DNA of 64,000 nucleotides from Lobulomyces angularis (GCA_027604685.1 JADHYX010000078.1:1-64000); one strand, 5' to 3'; numbered from the stretch's first letter, positions 23,001-35,990 are shown. Numbers and translations are program-made. The notes: generated by a model not told the origin, from the sequence alone.

Positions 23001-25576
23001 TGCTAGACATAATTCGTTATATTATTGGTCCCTGTCCACTTTTAAGGAAAAAGTTCACGTGATGCGACAAGTTTTTAACGCGGAGCCCAATAAAGTGGAT
23101 GACAACTTGAATTTTTGCGAAATTTTTTATGAATCTGTTCAAAACAGACCATCGTTTCAGCCAATCGGCTTTTCAAAACTTTTTAAATTTAATCTTTTTG
23201 CGCATATCCCTAGAGAAGGTAAGCTACCAGTTTTTGAAGCTAATGGAGCTGAGGTTCTTGGGTATTTAAGAATTCTATTAAATCCCGTACCTTTTTCAAA
23301 ATCCATCAGTAATTCTAAATGTGTTGATTCTCGATGCTATGAAATCTCTATTATTGAGCTGAATGGTATTTCAGAAAATTTTTTTACGCAAGTTCATGTT
23401 CAGTTTAAATATTTTAATCAAAAATCTAAAAAAATGGAATTTTGTTCAACTGATTTAACGAAAAATTTTGGCAACAAAACAATCAAGTTTGATTTTTTCA
23501 AGGTAGTTAGTTTAGTTGACGAAGATATTGTATTTGAAATTTTTGGCAAACCTATTAAATTGGTAGAGAACGTGATTGAACAAGAATTATTGAATCCTGA
23601 CTTAATTTCTGAAAGAAGTATGAGTTTTTCTGCAGAAACGTTTGATTTATCAGACAATTGCAAACTTGATTTTCAAAAACATGATGTTTTGGTACAGATG
23701 TCCATTTTGGAGCTTTCTGCTGATTCTGGAAAATTTAACTGTATTCCCTATAAAATTTCTGAAAAAAGCGGGGATGATGGTGAGTTTTTCTTAAAACAAG
23801 GAGTTCAAAGAAGAATTTCTGTGAAGCTATCCCATGTTAGCGGAAGAGAATTTCCTTGGCGGTGTGTAAAGAGTATTTCTTTAGGAAATATCAGAACAGT
23901 GCCTAATTCAAAAAAAAACGAAGTTACAAGGTCAAATTTACCAAATTTGAATAAAAGTGCTGAGTCAGTGGATAATTTGATATCATTAAAGGTACCTACT
24001 CAACAAATAATTGAATCTCAGAGAAATGGAAACACATCCATTCAAGTTACTCTTCCTTGGGACAGTTCCCTTCATGAAAATATTAATTTGAACAGAATTA
24101 CCGCAACAGGTGAGAAGATATACATTGATATTTTTATCGAAGCTGATTTGGAGCCATTACCACCGTATTCTTCTTCATCGGATGACAATGATAATAAAAA
24201 ATCTCGAGAAGTTGGCCCTGTAAAATTTAATTTCTGCTTTGGAGTTAATGTAATAAGCAGAAATAGCAAAATCAATACAAATCTACATTCTTCGAAGTTG
24301 TTTACTTTTCTCAACTCATTTGGTGTTCCAACTAATAGCTTGACTCGACCTAGATACAAAAATGTAAAGAGTCTCATATTCGCTGTCTTTGTTAAATTAA
24401 AAAAAAACAAATCAAAATTGGATTTAAATAAAGGTTATGTAAGAGGAGAAGAGATATTACATGGGTACCTTTTTGTTTTTATTTTTATTAAATCTTTTTG
24501 ATAGTTGGCCCAAATTTCCATTAGAAATAATAGAAGAATACTTTTTAGTGAAGAAGAAACTAACAAAAAAATTTCAAGTAGAAGAAACTAAGCAATATTT
24601 ACAATTTAAAGAATTTGATGATGTTGATAAATGTGATACTACTGCAAAAAATGGTGAAGGATATGTTGATGATGGAAAAAAAAAAATTAATGACGTATTA
24701 CTTAAAGACACCAGTTTCCTGCCTGGATTTAATGCGCAAATAGAAGTATTAAAGAATTATGAATGCGTTGAGAACTATCCTTCTTGCAGGGACATCTCGG
24801 ATTTCTCATTGCGTGATACAAAATCTAAAACAACAGCGGAAGATCAAATCAATGAAATCGACCTAAACGCCAAAAATGCTAATATTTTCGCAAAAAGATC
24901 CGACTTGATACTAGTAAAAAAAGTATTTGAACTTTGGAACAAGGAAAGTAAACAAAATATTTTCAACTTTTGCTCAGCAAACGCAACTGGAAATCAGGAT
25001 GTTAAAGCACCCGTTTGGGAAATTAAATCTCAAAAAATCGAACTCAGTAGTAATTTGATATGTGGAAGTGGGTGGTTAAATACCCCTTTAGGCGAGCAAG
25101 AAGAGAGTTTTGATGAAAAGAAGAAAGAAAGTGCCACTGAAAGATGGATAAAGAGATATTGTGTTTTACAACGACCATATTTTCATATTTACGAATCCAG
25201 TGTATTTTTAATCATTTTAATAACAAAAAAAATTTATTTATTACTTTTCTAGGACCAAGTAAATGGACAGTTGCTTTCAATACCTTTAAGTGAAGTAACT
25301 GTTCAATTTTCAATTGAACTTTGGAAAACTTTACAGGTATAGGATTTTCAAGGAAATTATCTTTAAATAATCTTAGGATAGAGATTAACACTTTTAATAT
25401 TTTTGTATTTTTTTTAGCGACCTTATACCTTTGCCTTGTACACTACAAGTCCAGGATTTTCAACTATTTTTCAAGCAGCATCCGAGCAGGATATGTTTTT
25501 TTGGATTTCTATTATAGATCCATTATATTACTCAGCTATGATTTCAAGTAAAAATAATAAAATTAAGAACAGTTAA
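20090..25576 (+). CDS. Kinesin-3 (KIF1/Unc-104 type) with FHA and PH domains
   Basis: A plus-end microtubule motor for vesicle or membrane cargo. The start MSSVKVYVR (20090) is spliced to [10 protein letters not shown]. The motor domain has the P-loop GQTGSGKS (about 20398-20421), switch [10 protein letters not shown] (about 20802-20827), and switch II DLAGSE split by an intron between 20965 and 21060. [22 protein letters not shown] and [17 protein letters not shown] follow. A coiled coil lies near 21540-21740 and an FHA domain near 21950-22220. A long stalk/cargo region in one very large exon ends near 24450. A PH domain (about 25140-25560: [19 protein letters not shown], then [22 protein letters not shown]) ends in TAA at 25574-25576. 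This domain order is diagnostic of kinesin-3. The K-loop in L12 is short ([11 protein letters not shown]) with few lysines, so processivity may differ from KIF1A. Confidence 0.9.
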
Positions 25577-25760
25577 AATTTTTTTTGATTCATTGATAAC
25601 CTCTATTTTACCATATTTTTTTTATCTGCAACTACATTTTTTTTTTCTGTTGTAAATATTAAAATTTTAACTTAGTACCATTAGCTTATTTCTTAATATT
25701 TTTTTATATTGCTATTATTAGTATTTATCATATATGAATAATAGTTGTTTTATTGATATA

Positions 25761-27105
25761 TTAATATTTCTTGTTTTCACCAGCATTTTTTATTTTAATT
25801 TTTCTTTCTAATGCCATTAACTGATCATTTTCACCCCACAAACTAACAAAGGCATCCCTTTCAATTTCATTAAATTTAATAAAAGGTTTTTCTTCTGAAA
25901 ATGAAGAAATAATTTTTTTAAAACTTTTAATAGAACTTGAGCTTCGCATAATAGAATTTTCTTTGTCGACAAATATAAAATCATTTAAAAAATCAAGGCT
26001 TTTTTTAATAACTGGGTTAATTGAAACAGTATCAGTCAAACTTCCATAGGAAGACTCCTCACTTACAACATCAGCTAAACCATTTTGAAGACAGTCATTT
26101 GCAGTTAAAGTTTTTCCACTAACTAAAATTTTTAAAGCTTCTTTTTGGTTTAATATGCTGATTAATCTACCACTGCCTCCCCAACCTATTGTTAAATAAT
26201 CTGTTAAAAAAAGATAATAATGATAATTGAAAAATTTTAACCTGTAGTGACTCTTCAAAAAATAAAAGGAAATTAAAATAATTTTTTTATGTTTGGAAAA
26301 AAAAGGTTTTCCTACCCCATTTCTGAGTGAACAAATTTGATTTTTGCATTTTTACTTAAACAGCGAAAATCACAAGCAGTTATAAGCTCTGCACCCTATG
26401 GATATTTTCGATGAAAACATAAAATTTAATTTTTAAAAATAGTTAAATGCAGTACTCCACCAATGGCCCAACCATCAATCGCTGCTATTGATATTAAAGA
26501 AAGTTTAGAAAATTTTCTTAAGGTATCGTTCATCAAGTGAGTCATTTCATTTGCGAATTCTTTTCCTTTAAATTTGTTATCTGATGACGTCATTCGTAAA
26601 TCTTAAAAAAAGATACTTTAATATTAATATTATATACATATTATATTATGGTAACAATTCAAGATGAGATGTCATTAAAAATGAAGTTTTTTTTTTAATT
26701 TTATTACCAAACCCAGAACAAAAGGTTTTTTTATTTCCAGTTAATATTAATGCGGTTAACGGATAATTTTTATCATCTAAAATGTTTGAGAAAGTTAATT
26801 TTGAAATTAACCAAAATGAAACATATTTTTACGTGAAGTATTTTCTAAACTATCTAAAGAAAAACACACAAAGTTATTATAAAAATTTATTAAAATGAAG
26901 TTTAAGTATTAAGGTATTTGTAAACCTAACCTACAATTTCACTTAATTCTGCCATCATTTTTGGGGAGAGTGCGTTTTTGCTTTCCACATTATTTAACGA
27001 CACCAGTGCTATAGATTTTTGAAAATTTGGATTAAAATCAACACTTCCTAATCCTCCATATAGTTTAAATTTCTTTTGTAGTAATTTTAAATTGTTTTGG
27101 TTCAT
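25761..27105 (-). CDS. Enoyl-CoA hydratase-fold protein, ECHDC1-like
   Basis: A crotonase-fold enzyme. Exons in order: VDFNPNFQKSIALVSLNN with ESKNALSPKMMAEL, YPLTALILTGNKKTFCSG, MTHLMNDTLRKFSKLSLISI with AAIDGWAIGGGAELITACDF, KIKFVHSEMG, GWGGSGRLISILNQKEALKI, and a C-terminal helix with NEIERDAFVSLWGENDQLMAL. The oxyanion-hole Gly-Gly-Gly-Ala, the VHxEMG block and the ERD...WG ending match ECHDC1. That protein is established in mammals as an ethylmalonyl-CoA/methylmalonyl-CoA decarboxylase that removes a faulty by-product of acetyl-CoA carboxylase. The metabolite-repair role here is inferred from the family. About five short introns are present. The ATG at 27105 begins MNQNNLKLLQ. No mitochondrial presequence or peroxisomal signal is obvious, so it is probably cytosolic. 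Confidence 0.75.
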
Positions 27106-27287
27106 TAAGAAATCAAATTTTTTTTTAATAATTTCTCATGATTCCATTATAATTATTAAAAAAATAAAACAATTAATTATAATTACTAAAAAATTATATT
27201 TAAAAGAAAAGAAAGAAATATTAAATTAATTCAAAACTAAATATTTTTTGCCGTTGTGTTTGTTATTTTAAAAACAATTGGCAGTTT

Positions 27288-28145
27288 TCACTTAGGTTTT
27301 GCTGTAAAATAACAAAAAATAAAACAAAAAACTTCATCGCATTTCATACCTGTTATAGTTCCGTATTTTTCTAAACCCATGTAACTTGCCTTTGTTAGGT
27401 CTTTATACTGTTTTCCATACATCCAACCATACTCTTGAGCTGAGGTAGCTGGGTATTTGTAAACTTCTTGCGGTGATACTACATGTTTTGATTTAAACGA
27501 TAGATATTGGCGCAGTGATTGTAATTCTTCTGGTGATTTTCCATTGTATAATTTAGCATCATTGTTCTCGTTAGTACTGGAAGGTATATTAAAACCAGAT
27601 ACAATTTTTTTTTGACTTGACTTATTTCCTACTGAGTTATTAGGTAATTCACCAATTTTAAAGGCTGGAGGGTTGTAATTTGGTGAAACAGGTCTTCCCG
27701 AAATAGTTTGTTTCGTGGGAGGATTGATGATGCTAAAAGCAGTCCACCTTGTTTGCTTTTGAAGTGAGGAAAAAAAAAAATTAAATATTATTTTTTTTTT
27801 CCAAGTTATTAAAAAAAAAAATGGATTTAAATTGTATTAATTATTAATTGTACCAGTGGTTTTTTGGACTGCACTTTATCTCCAGATGAATATAGTTTTA
27901 CATCATTTATTGGTCCCTTTATTAAAGAGAAGTATGCTGTTAGATATAAAATATTTTTTTGAATTACGGACTTACCCATCGCTTTTTGTATTCTCTTTGT
28001 GCGTGAAGTTCCTTTGTGATTCTATCAACCCTATGTTTTGTAAATAAGTAAAAATTGCATACCAGTGTTTAGTATTATACCATGCAGCAGAATCTAGCTT
28101 GACCATTTTATCAATTGATTTAAGCGCTTCCTTGGAATCCGGCAT
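27288..28145 (-). CDS. CIMIP1-like (C20orf85/LLC1) ciliary microtubule inner protein
   Basis: Five short exons splice in frame to about 210 residues: MPDSKEALKSIDKMVKLD, AAWYNTKHWVDRITKELHAQ, REYKKRWGPINDVKLYSS, then RWTAFSIINPPTKQ, a Ser/Asn-rich middle, and YPATSAQEYGWMYGKQY with a short basic end (AKPK). The opening pattern, a Trp followed by a helix of about 15 residues ending in W-G, plus the later P-x-T-x5-GW block, resembles CIMIP1. CIMIP1 lies inside ciliary doublet microtubules in animals. The low-complexity, helix-poor make-up also suits a microtubule inner protein. The assignment is tentative; CFAP144-like proteins share the GW block. It fits with ODAD4 elsewhere in this window in pointing to a motile cilium. 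Confidence 0.45.
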
Positions 28146-28671
28146 TGAAATATCGTTTGGATGAATTACTTTTTTTTTTTTTGAAATTTATTTCTTGACC
28201 AATCACAATGAGGTGGACATAGTTGAATAATAACTGGGAAACCGTTAAAATTTAAATTACTTGATGAAGAAAATTACCGAGAAACTAGTTTTATTCGCTT
28301 TAACAATTATAAATTAAGGAAGAGGATGTTAAAACAGTCAATAAAAACACTTGAACCATATCATTTCGTAACTCTATCATTTCTAACTTAAAAGTGAGTG
28401 AATATAATGAACTTCTAATCTAAATCAGGGATACTTTGTTATTTAAACTTTTGTATATTTAGATGTTATTTTTAGCTCCAAATTACCAAAATTCAAATAA
28501 AAATTAATTTTTTTAATTTACTACTTTTTCTGAATTTTTCCATTTTAAACATTTGTCTGATGAGTTTACTAAAAAGATTAAAATGACGCACTTATTATTT
28601 CGTTCAAGTTTAATCAATAAACAAATTTAACTCTTTTTAATTGTTGGGTGGTACAAAGCAAGAAAACTTTT
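28146..28671. promoter_or_regulatory. Divergent promoter region between CIMIP1-like gene and MED13
   Basis: A non-coding interval of about 525 bp between two outward-facing start codons. It is AT-rich, with no frame or motif I can support. Confidence 0.35.
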
Positions 28672-31600
28672 ATGGAAAAAGAATATTCATTTAGTGATTC
28701 AAGTTTGACTAATTCTTTTGTCATTGTAAGTACATATTGATTGTGTTGTTCATAACCGTTATCTTTTTAACAGAGTAATGTGAAATCTGTCGTATGGAAA
28801 CGATATTTTTACATTTCAAAGTTTGAATTAACTTCTGAAGAAAATATACCTTCGAATAATATAAATGTAAAGGATCCTTTACTTTCAACCTATCTTGATC
28901 TACTGGAAGATGGTATACCATGTTTGTGGAAGTTAGGAGAGTATGAGACAGGAACTTCAAAAAATGGAAAACCAACAAAACTGTTTTCAAATTTAAAAAA
29001 TTCAAAACTACGTAGAAAAAATTCTTTACATAATATTTCGGCGGACGATGAAAGCTCAAATACCAAAAGTGTGCCTAATCATGAAGAAAAAATTAAACCC
29101 TCTTCAAAAAGGAGATCTTCACATGAGGAAAAAAGATATACATCAAAAAGAAAAAAAACCAATGCATTAAAAACCTTATCCTCCAACAAAAGTGAAGATA
29201 ATATTTCTGTAATTGATGGAACACTGCAATATTGTAGGGAGTTGTGGGTATTTACGTATGGAAACATCAAATTTGAACCCAAAAAATACTGCAATATAAA
29301 AATATTGCATGGTAAGATTACCAATTTAGAATTGAGCATTTTATTTTTTTCTTTTGCATAATGCAGAAATAGAAAGTGGAGAATTTTGCGATGAACAGGT
29401 GAACAATAACATTTCGGAATCATTTGTAGTGAGTGAATCATGTTCTTTTGAATACAAGTTATTTTGTCAAGCATTAAAAAATGTTCTAGAACGGTAATAG
29501 TAATTGTTTCGTGAAATGTTTGACTTTACATGCATTTTAGTGAATTAGCAAAAAACGGAATTGCAAGATTTGGAGATTTTTTTCTATTAGACGTAATAAA
29601 ATTAACATTGTCATCTGATAATTTATTCGAGAGGAGGTAATATTGGTTAAAGGTTTTTTTTTAATATTTTTAGTCCTATTATTGCAGTTTCTCTCTCTAT
29701 ATATTATTCTACTTCCAACATAATAATTCAACCATCAACAACCAATATCATTTTGAGAAGATTAGAAATTGGGGACCTGGATTGTGATAACACTAAAATC
29801 GGTTCGTTGTTAGAAGAAAAATCACCGAAAAAGGGTATAATATGTAAATGTTCATCTAAAATTAATTATGAATTAGTTCTATTGTCTCCGCATGGAATAC
29901 AAGCCTTTTTAATACCATCTTTAAATGAAAATTACAAGTCTTCAAGCGGTTCACTTAATAAGTTTTTTGGTTATAATTTTGAAAACAAACTTCTTCCGGA
30001 TACAGTAAAAGTTCGAATAAATGACATCGAAGGGTCAGGTTGTACCAATAGCAGTATCATCATGGATTATCCATCTTATCTTGTGTATTTCATGTTTGAG
30101 TCTGAAGATTTTCAAGATTTAGGTGATTGTTATAGAAAAGGTTACTTTCCTACAAGTTCTTTTTATTCAGTGTTGGATCAATTGTCAAATAACTTTAATA
30201 ATTGGATTTGGCAACAAAATATTTTAATTTCTAAAAAAACGCAGAGCGACAATAATACTAACACTGAAGCAATCAAGAAAGAAGTTCATATTACAGACTT
30301 TTGGAGTTATACCGCTCCTGACTCTAGTTACTCTACTCTTTGTTTAAGAGAATGCGGTGTAACAGATAATATTATTTTAAAAATGGAGCAGAAAATGGCT
30401 GCATTAAAACAATCTAAGAGTCCCCAAATTAAAAAACTGAAGATAACAAATTTGGAGGAAAGCACAACAGTTTCTAAGTAAATTTATTATTTTCACATAT
30501 TTTTTTATGGATTAATTTACAGTGTAAAAGAAGTTAATAGTAATCTTAGCTCACATGAAAAGGTAACTTCTGTCGAAAAACTTCCCAAGGAAGAGTTGCA
30601 TCAATCACTTACAAAAGAAGCATTAAATTCATCACACCATAATGATGAAATGGAATTTATGCCTACGACTGCCAATTCTGATGTGGATTTGGAACTCGGT
30701 CTTACTTTCCATGAAGGTGATGTTGGTGATGATGACTTTGATAATTTTTTTGACGACAATACAGTAGTTTTGCAGAATGGGGATACCGCAGCTAGCAAGG
30801 ATACCACATCACCTATCTTTTCAGTTACACAGCAATCACCTGAAATTAATACCCCTTTTGTAAACACTCCACATCCGGCAACTGCCACCCCAGCAAACCA
30901 ACCTCAAACACCGCACCTTTTTCATACCCCATCACATACCCCTTTCGCTACATGCTTAACTCCATTGCCTATTTCTCCCACTGCGGCTGACTCCCAACAG
31001 CAGCAACAGCAACAGACCAGTTCAGAATTTTCTCCGATTGTTATATCGGAGGAAGAGGTTTTGGAACCATTTTCAGTAAAGGCAGATGAATTTAATTTCA
31101 AAAGTTGCTACTCGCTGAACTTTTCAACTTTAGAGATTTCTGACAACGAATTTTTAGAAAAAGATACATCAACGATTTTAATTCCTCAAAAATGGTCTCC
31201 TTTTACATTTCAACAACAATCTAATGAGTCTACCAAGAGAATTAGTTATTGTGAAAATTCGAAAGTGGATCAAAAAATCATACCCCAATTATGTTTTAAT
31301 AAGGAACATAAAGATGTCTGTGAATACCAAGTTTTAGAACCATTAAGATTTTTAAAAGGAAAATATGGTAAAGGTGGAAAGTGGAAATATTCCCCCAAAA
31401 AAAAACTCAGTGAAAAAAATTGTAATTTGATAAATACTAACAGTTCAGTGTTAGAATTGAAAAAAGGAGGATTGGAACTTTCCACCTCCGATTGTGATAA
31501 ATCTGTGGTTCCAGTTGCTGAGACAAGTAAAAAAAAACCATGTATTAGAGTATGGAGAGTAGACAGCACATTATTTATTTTAAATATACCACCATGGAAT

Positions 31601-34366
31601 GAATATGGAACTCATTTAAACTCATCATATCCGGAATCCAATTTTTTTTCCATGTTGTGTAGAAATCTACAAGGTCTACCATTGTTTGAGAAAGCTGAAG
31701 ATGGAAATAGTACAAATTCCGGGGACCATCTGGTTGACTTAATGGAGGAGGAAAACGAGGAAGGCGAGCTAATAGAAAATGAAGTAGTGTCTTTTGATAA
31801 CATAAGTATGGACACTTCCTTATTGAATATAATTCAACCAGAGTGGAAAAGAAGTTCGAGAGAGACCAGTACAATTTGGGATAAGAATTTCGATCTAGCA
31901 ATTGAAATATTTCAGCAGCAAATTTGTTTTTCCTTTATAACAATTCCTGATAATAAAATGTGTTTAAAACATGATGCTTTTGGAAAGTCTGAAGCAAAAT
32001 TTGATTCATTTACAAAAAATGGCTTCCCGTTTTCGGAATTAGGGTTGCAGCTGTTTAATAAACTGTATGGTATTTTCGATAATGCACTATGTAAATATGA
32101 TAAGCGTACTTCTGTAAATATAAAAGGACCTCTAACAATTCAGCAATACTTGGACGTGCCAGGTTTGTGGATATCTTCAATTTTATATAATTTTTTTTTT
32201 AGATAACGACAGAAACTTCTCAAAATACGGAGGAAAAGTTCAACTCAGAAAAAAAAAAAAATCTAATGAGCAAGTAGTTGAATTATTGAGTAACCCCCAG
32301 CTGATTTTTGGGCACGAAGGAACTTTACTGAAAGCTTCCCCCATTTCATTAAGATTTTGGGAAAAGTTAAGATTAGAGCCTTTTGGAGGGAAAAAACATC
32401 TTCAATATTTGGCTGTTTTTCCTGGTTCCAATCCAACTAATTCTTCTTTGAAAGAGGAAGTTGGTGAAGCAGCTTTGGATTTGTCAATTGAAGTTGCAAA
32501 TTTCTTTTATGAGTTGGGCACCATATACCAAACCCTGCAAATGGGGAAGCATGTTCCAGTGGAAAGTAAGCGAATTGAAAAGGGAATGGTGCCTGTTCAT
32601 CTTCTTGGTATAGGATACAGAAATATTTTTAATAAAAAAATTTAAAATTAGAATCATTACAAAATGAACCTCCCGACTCTGTAAGAATGAGGAGCTACAG
32701 TCGGGCAATGATGGATTTAGGCGTTGCAGTTACGGAAACATTTGAGAACACGTTGGCCCCTGATTTTCTGGTGATTTACGTTATTGATCCATTTCCACAT
32801 AGGTTTTATTCATACTTTGATTTGAGCTACCTTTGCGTAAAACTCTTAACATCAGCTGCGGAGGCTAAATTGCAGATAGATCATGGAAGTAATCAACAGC
32901 TAGAGATTGAGCGGTCGTCATTATTTTGGTTGCATATAGCTGAGTTAAAAAGGAAGGTTATTTTCCAGATTATTCCTATTGAGGCCATTTTAGAGAGAAA
33001 CGCTTTCAGTGGTCATTATCCTCACGCTGTGAAAGATATTTGTTTTACAACATATACTAGATGTATGGATTCTGCTGATAATTTTAGCAGTTCAGCCCCA
33101 TTATTAAATCGACCTATTATTCCACCATTAATTTATACCCCGGCGTTTATACTATCGTCACCAAATCTTGAAATTCCACTTTACACTGCCGATGAAGATA
33201 TCGTTAACAAAACTCATCTCATTATGGAACCAGATCGTATTTTACATGTCGCTTATCGTGTGGAGAATGATTGGCTTTGCGCTTGCTGGAGTGATACTTG
33301 CGGAGAACTCTTTGAAAGCTATACATTTAAAGCGACCTCCAACACAGACTGTCTAAAATTACTTTGGGAAAAAACTTTAAAAGTGAGTGGAGTTGGAGGT
33401 TTTAAATGGAGAATAGTTTTTGGTAAATACGGATTATGTGACCATAAAGAACTTCAAGGTATTTTTAAATGTTTCCGCAAATTTTTATTCATTATAATAG
33501 ATTGGAAATCTGTGTTAAAAAGTTTTATTGAACAGTCTTCCACAACTTCTAAAGAGTCTCAACATGAACATATCGAATATATCAGCTCCATTACAGTAGT
33601 TTCTTTAACTTTAAATAGCTGCACCAAATTTTTTGATTACCTGCCTGCTAATACCAATATTTCCTCATCCAGCGATGTTTTAACACCAATGGATACAAGC
33701 GATCTACCAGGTTCTCCAATGGTTAATGGCGAATCTAGTAATAGTTCTGTGTTTAAGGAGCAATTAATGGAGGATGTTCCAGTATCTCATAGTGTAGTTT
33801 CATTGAATCATTCTGTAAGGATTTTTGGCAATGAAGAAAAAGCGAAGGATGATTTTAAAAGATTCAAGTATAGTGAATGCTCTAGTGTACCTAATTTAAT
33901 TCCTTTAGTAAATGGTTGGATTGTAGATATTCCAAAAAGAAAAGATACTTCAAGAGAAACTTTACTAGATAGCGAAAGCATAGAAGTTGCCTTACTTTTT
34001 CATTTTCAAAATCCAAAGGTAGACTCTATTAGGTCAGTGTACCCTGGTTGGTTTGCAGGAAGCAGCATAAATTCTTCTGCAACTGGGAAATCTCTTTCAA
34101 ATTTACAACAGCATAGCAGCTCTTCAATAAATGTTAGCACTGCCAATTCTACTCCTACTCACTTTACCAATATCATGAAAGACATATTAAAGCAGTTCCA
34201 TTATTTACGATTTTTAGGAATAACACCACATACTTTTGCTAAAGGATTTTTGGAAGCATCATCCTTAACTCAGCTTCAGTCTAATACATTTTTTCCTGTT
34301 CCGTATCATTTTTTAATTGTGGAACGAGCATGCAAAGGTTTAAAGTGTATTCCAGATCGTACATAA
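28672..34366 (+). CDS. MED13: Mediator subunit 13 (Med13/Srb9)
   Basis: The large subunit of the CDK8 kinase module that links the kinase to core Mediator. The start MEKEYSFSDS (28672) is spliced at GTAAGT to SNVKSVVWKRYFY. Then come the N-terminal domain (ELWVFTYGN), a long disordered middle with a Thr-Pro cluster (about 30850-30975) and a short Gln run (about 30993-31015), and the MID and PIWI-like C-terminal half. That half reads DFLVIYVIDPF, PPLIYTPAF, ILHVAYRVENDWLCACWSD, GELFESYTF, FKWRIVFGKYG and DWKSVLKSF, and ends with VRSVYPGW-like and LRFLGITPHTF blocks. HVAYxxxxxWLxAxWxDxxGE is the strongest family mark. Several short introns are present. The protein is about 1,800 residues, long like its fungal and animal relatives. 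The TP cluster resembles phosphodegron-bearing regions of Med13, but that role is inference. Confidence 0.82.
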
Positions 34367-34762
34367 AGTTGAACTTACTACTTTTAAGATTTGCAGTTTT
34401 TCATTCAATCTAATTTTGTTTATAGATAATAACTATTTAATTTTTTTTTTCATTTTTAATTTAACGTAATATTAATAGTATGATAATGATAAAATAGAGC
34501 TTATAATAATTTATACTTTTAATTCATGTGTACAAAACACTCCAAGAATTAAATTTGTTAATAAAAATTTAAATTAACTGTATAGTCCTCTCAATAAACT
34601 CTAATATAACTTTACAAATTTTAATAAACTTTAACTTTAAAAAAAAAATTAAAGAAGAAAAAGCTAACAAAGTTAATTTAATCCACAGTTATATTAAGTT
34701 CCCTAATCGCCATTGAGCGCAGACGTTGTTGGGTTTTTCAATTTTTCATCTCAACAAAAAGT
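34367..34762. other. AT-rich intergenic stretch
   Basis: Downstream of MED13. Homopolymer runs, no coding frame and no recognisable terminal repeat of the neighbouring nuclease relic. Confidence 0.5.
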
Positions 34763-35990
34763 TTATTTGTTATTAAACCTTTCATTAAAATGTTTTTTTG
34801 CTGCGTTTTTATCTCTTCCAACGGTTCTATCACATTCGCTGCATGAATAAAATTTTGATGTCTTTGGGTCATTTAGCTTAACACATTTAGAACATGTTTT
34901 AGTAGTATAAGCTTCATTTACCGAAAACACTTCCTTTCCTAAACATTTGGCTTTGTGCAACAAACCTTCTTTGAATTGATAAAAACGCAACATCTGAAAA
35001 TCCTTTTTTAGAGTTTTATTGGAAGAAATTTGAGGGATATCTTGGCTTTTGATATCCCCGTAAAAAATTACATCATTTTTTTTCAATAAATCCTTTATAA
35101 CATCAATATGCATTTGTTTTACAATATTTTTAATTTTTGTTTCTCTTTTGATTAAATACTTTTTTCTAAGTGGTTTTTTTCCTTTATTTATTTTTTAAAT
35201 CCTTTTCTTTTTAACAGCTCAATTTTGCTACGAATTTTTTTTAATTTATCTTGATGTTGAGTGTAATTACTAATTTTAGAATTGAGTATACTGTTAAAAA
35301 ATTTCTTATTCGTGGGTCTACTCCACAAAACTTCGTATGTTCTGTTACGCTAATCAAAGAATCCACTTCAAAAGGTATAATTAAGAAATATCGTGATCCT
35401 TCTTCACTTAATTTACAATCATTTTTTATTTTTAGATCTTGATATTTTTTTCCTAATTTTCCAAATTTTATTTTTTTTTATTCTTTTTAAACTTACGGTA
35501 AATTGTAAAAAATTTTTTTGGTAATTGATAGCAGATTTAGGAATGTCAATAACTTGATTTAGTGCATTTTTTTTTTTAAACTTGATACGAAAATAATTAA
35601 TCATTCTTTTACTAAACTTAGTAAAATTTCCTTTGTATGTTGCAACAACTTCCTTTACGCTTCCAGCTCTGATATCTTTTGGAGTGTCAAATTCCCATTT
35701 TTTATCAATTTATTAACTTCTTGTTTTAAAGATCTTAATTTCACCTTTAATTCTTGTTTTTCTTCCATGGTTAAATTTTCCGCATTCAATTTATTATTAA
35801 TCGTTTGGTACTCTTCGTTATATTTCCGAGTATTTTGAGTTACAAACTTATCTCAAAGATCATAAAAATTTACTTTCCTTTTATTTTTTTCTATGTCATT
35901 GACTACTTTATTATAAACATATCTTGCAGTATTTAACCATTTTTGAAAAATTTTTTTTGATAAAAATTTAGTTGAAGTTCCAATTTAACA
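34763..35990 (-). pseudogene. Broken Fanzor/TnpB-like RNA-guided nuclease (giant-virus/IS607 type)
   Basis: Minus-strand translation in several frames gives the whole order of a TnpB/Fanzor protein. The wedge start is FQKWLNTARYVYNKVVNDIE (about 35890-35960). Next come a Lys/Glu helical region with WEFDTPKDIRAGSVKEVVA (about 35640-35700) and RIKFKKKNALNQVIDIPKSA (about 35530-35590). RuvC-I is FCGVDPRIRNFLTVYS (Asp at 35316-35318). Then come IFYGDIKSQDI (about 35055), VNEAYTTKTCSKC and YSCSEC zinc ribbon (about 34840-34920), and RuvC-III GRDKNAAKKHF (Asp at 34811-34813). Both RuvC aspartates and all four zinc-ribbon cysteines survive. The gene is broken by a TGA after NFYDL (about 35850), a frameshift near 35700, and stops near 35420 and 35195. 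Some gaps could be introns, but the TGA and the shift cannot be repaired by a normal GT-AG intron that I can see. No serine recombinase was found nearby. Confidence 0.8.

Noticed and set aside
22637..24410. Minus-strand frames within the kinesin
   Set aside because: Shadows of the 899-codon kinesin exon.
26585..26592. Perfect CRE palindrome TGACGTCA
   Set aside because: It lies inside an ECHDC1 coding exon (the MTSSD segment), so it is most simply codons, not a regulatory site.
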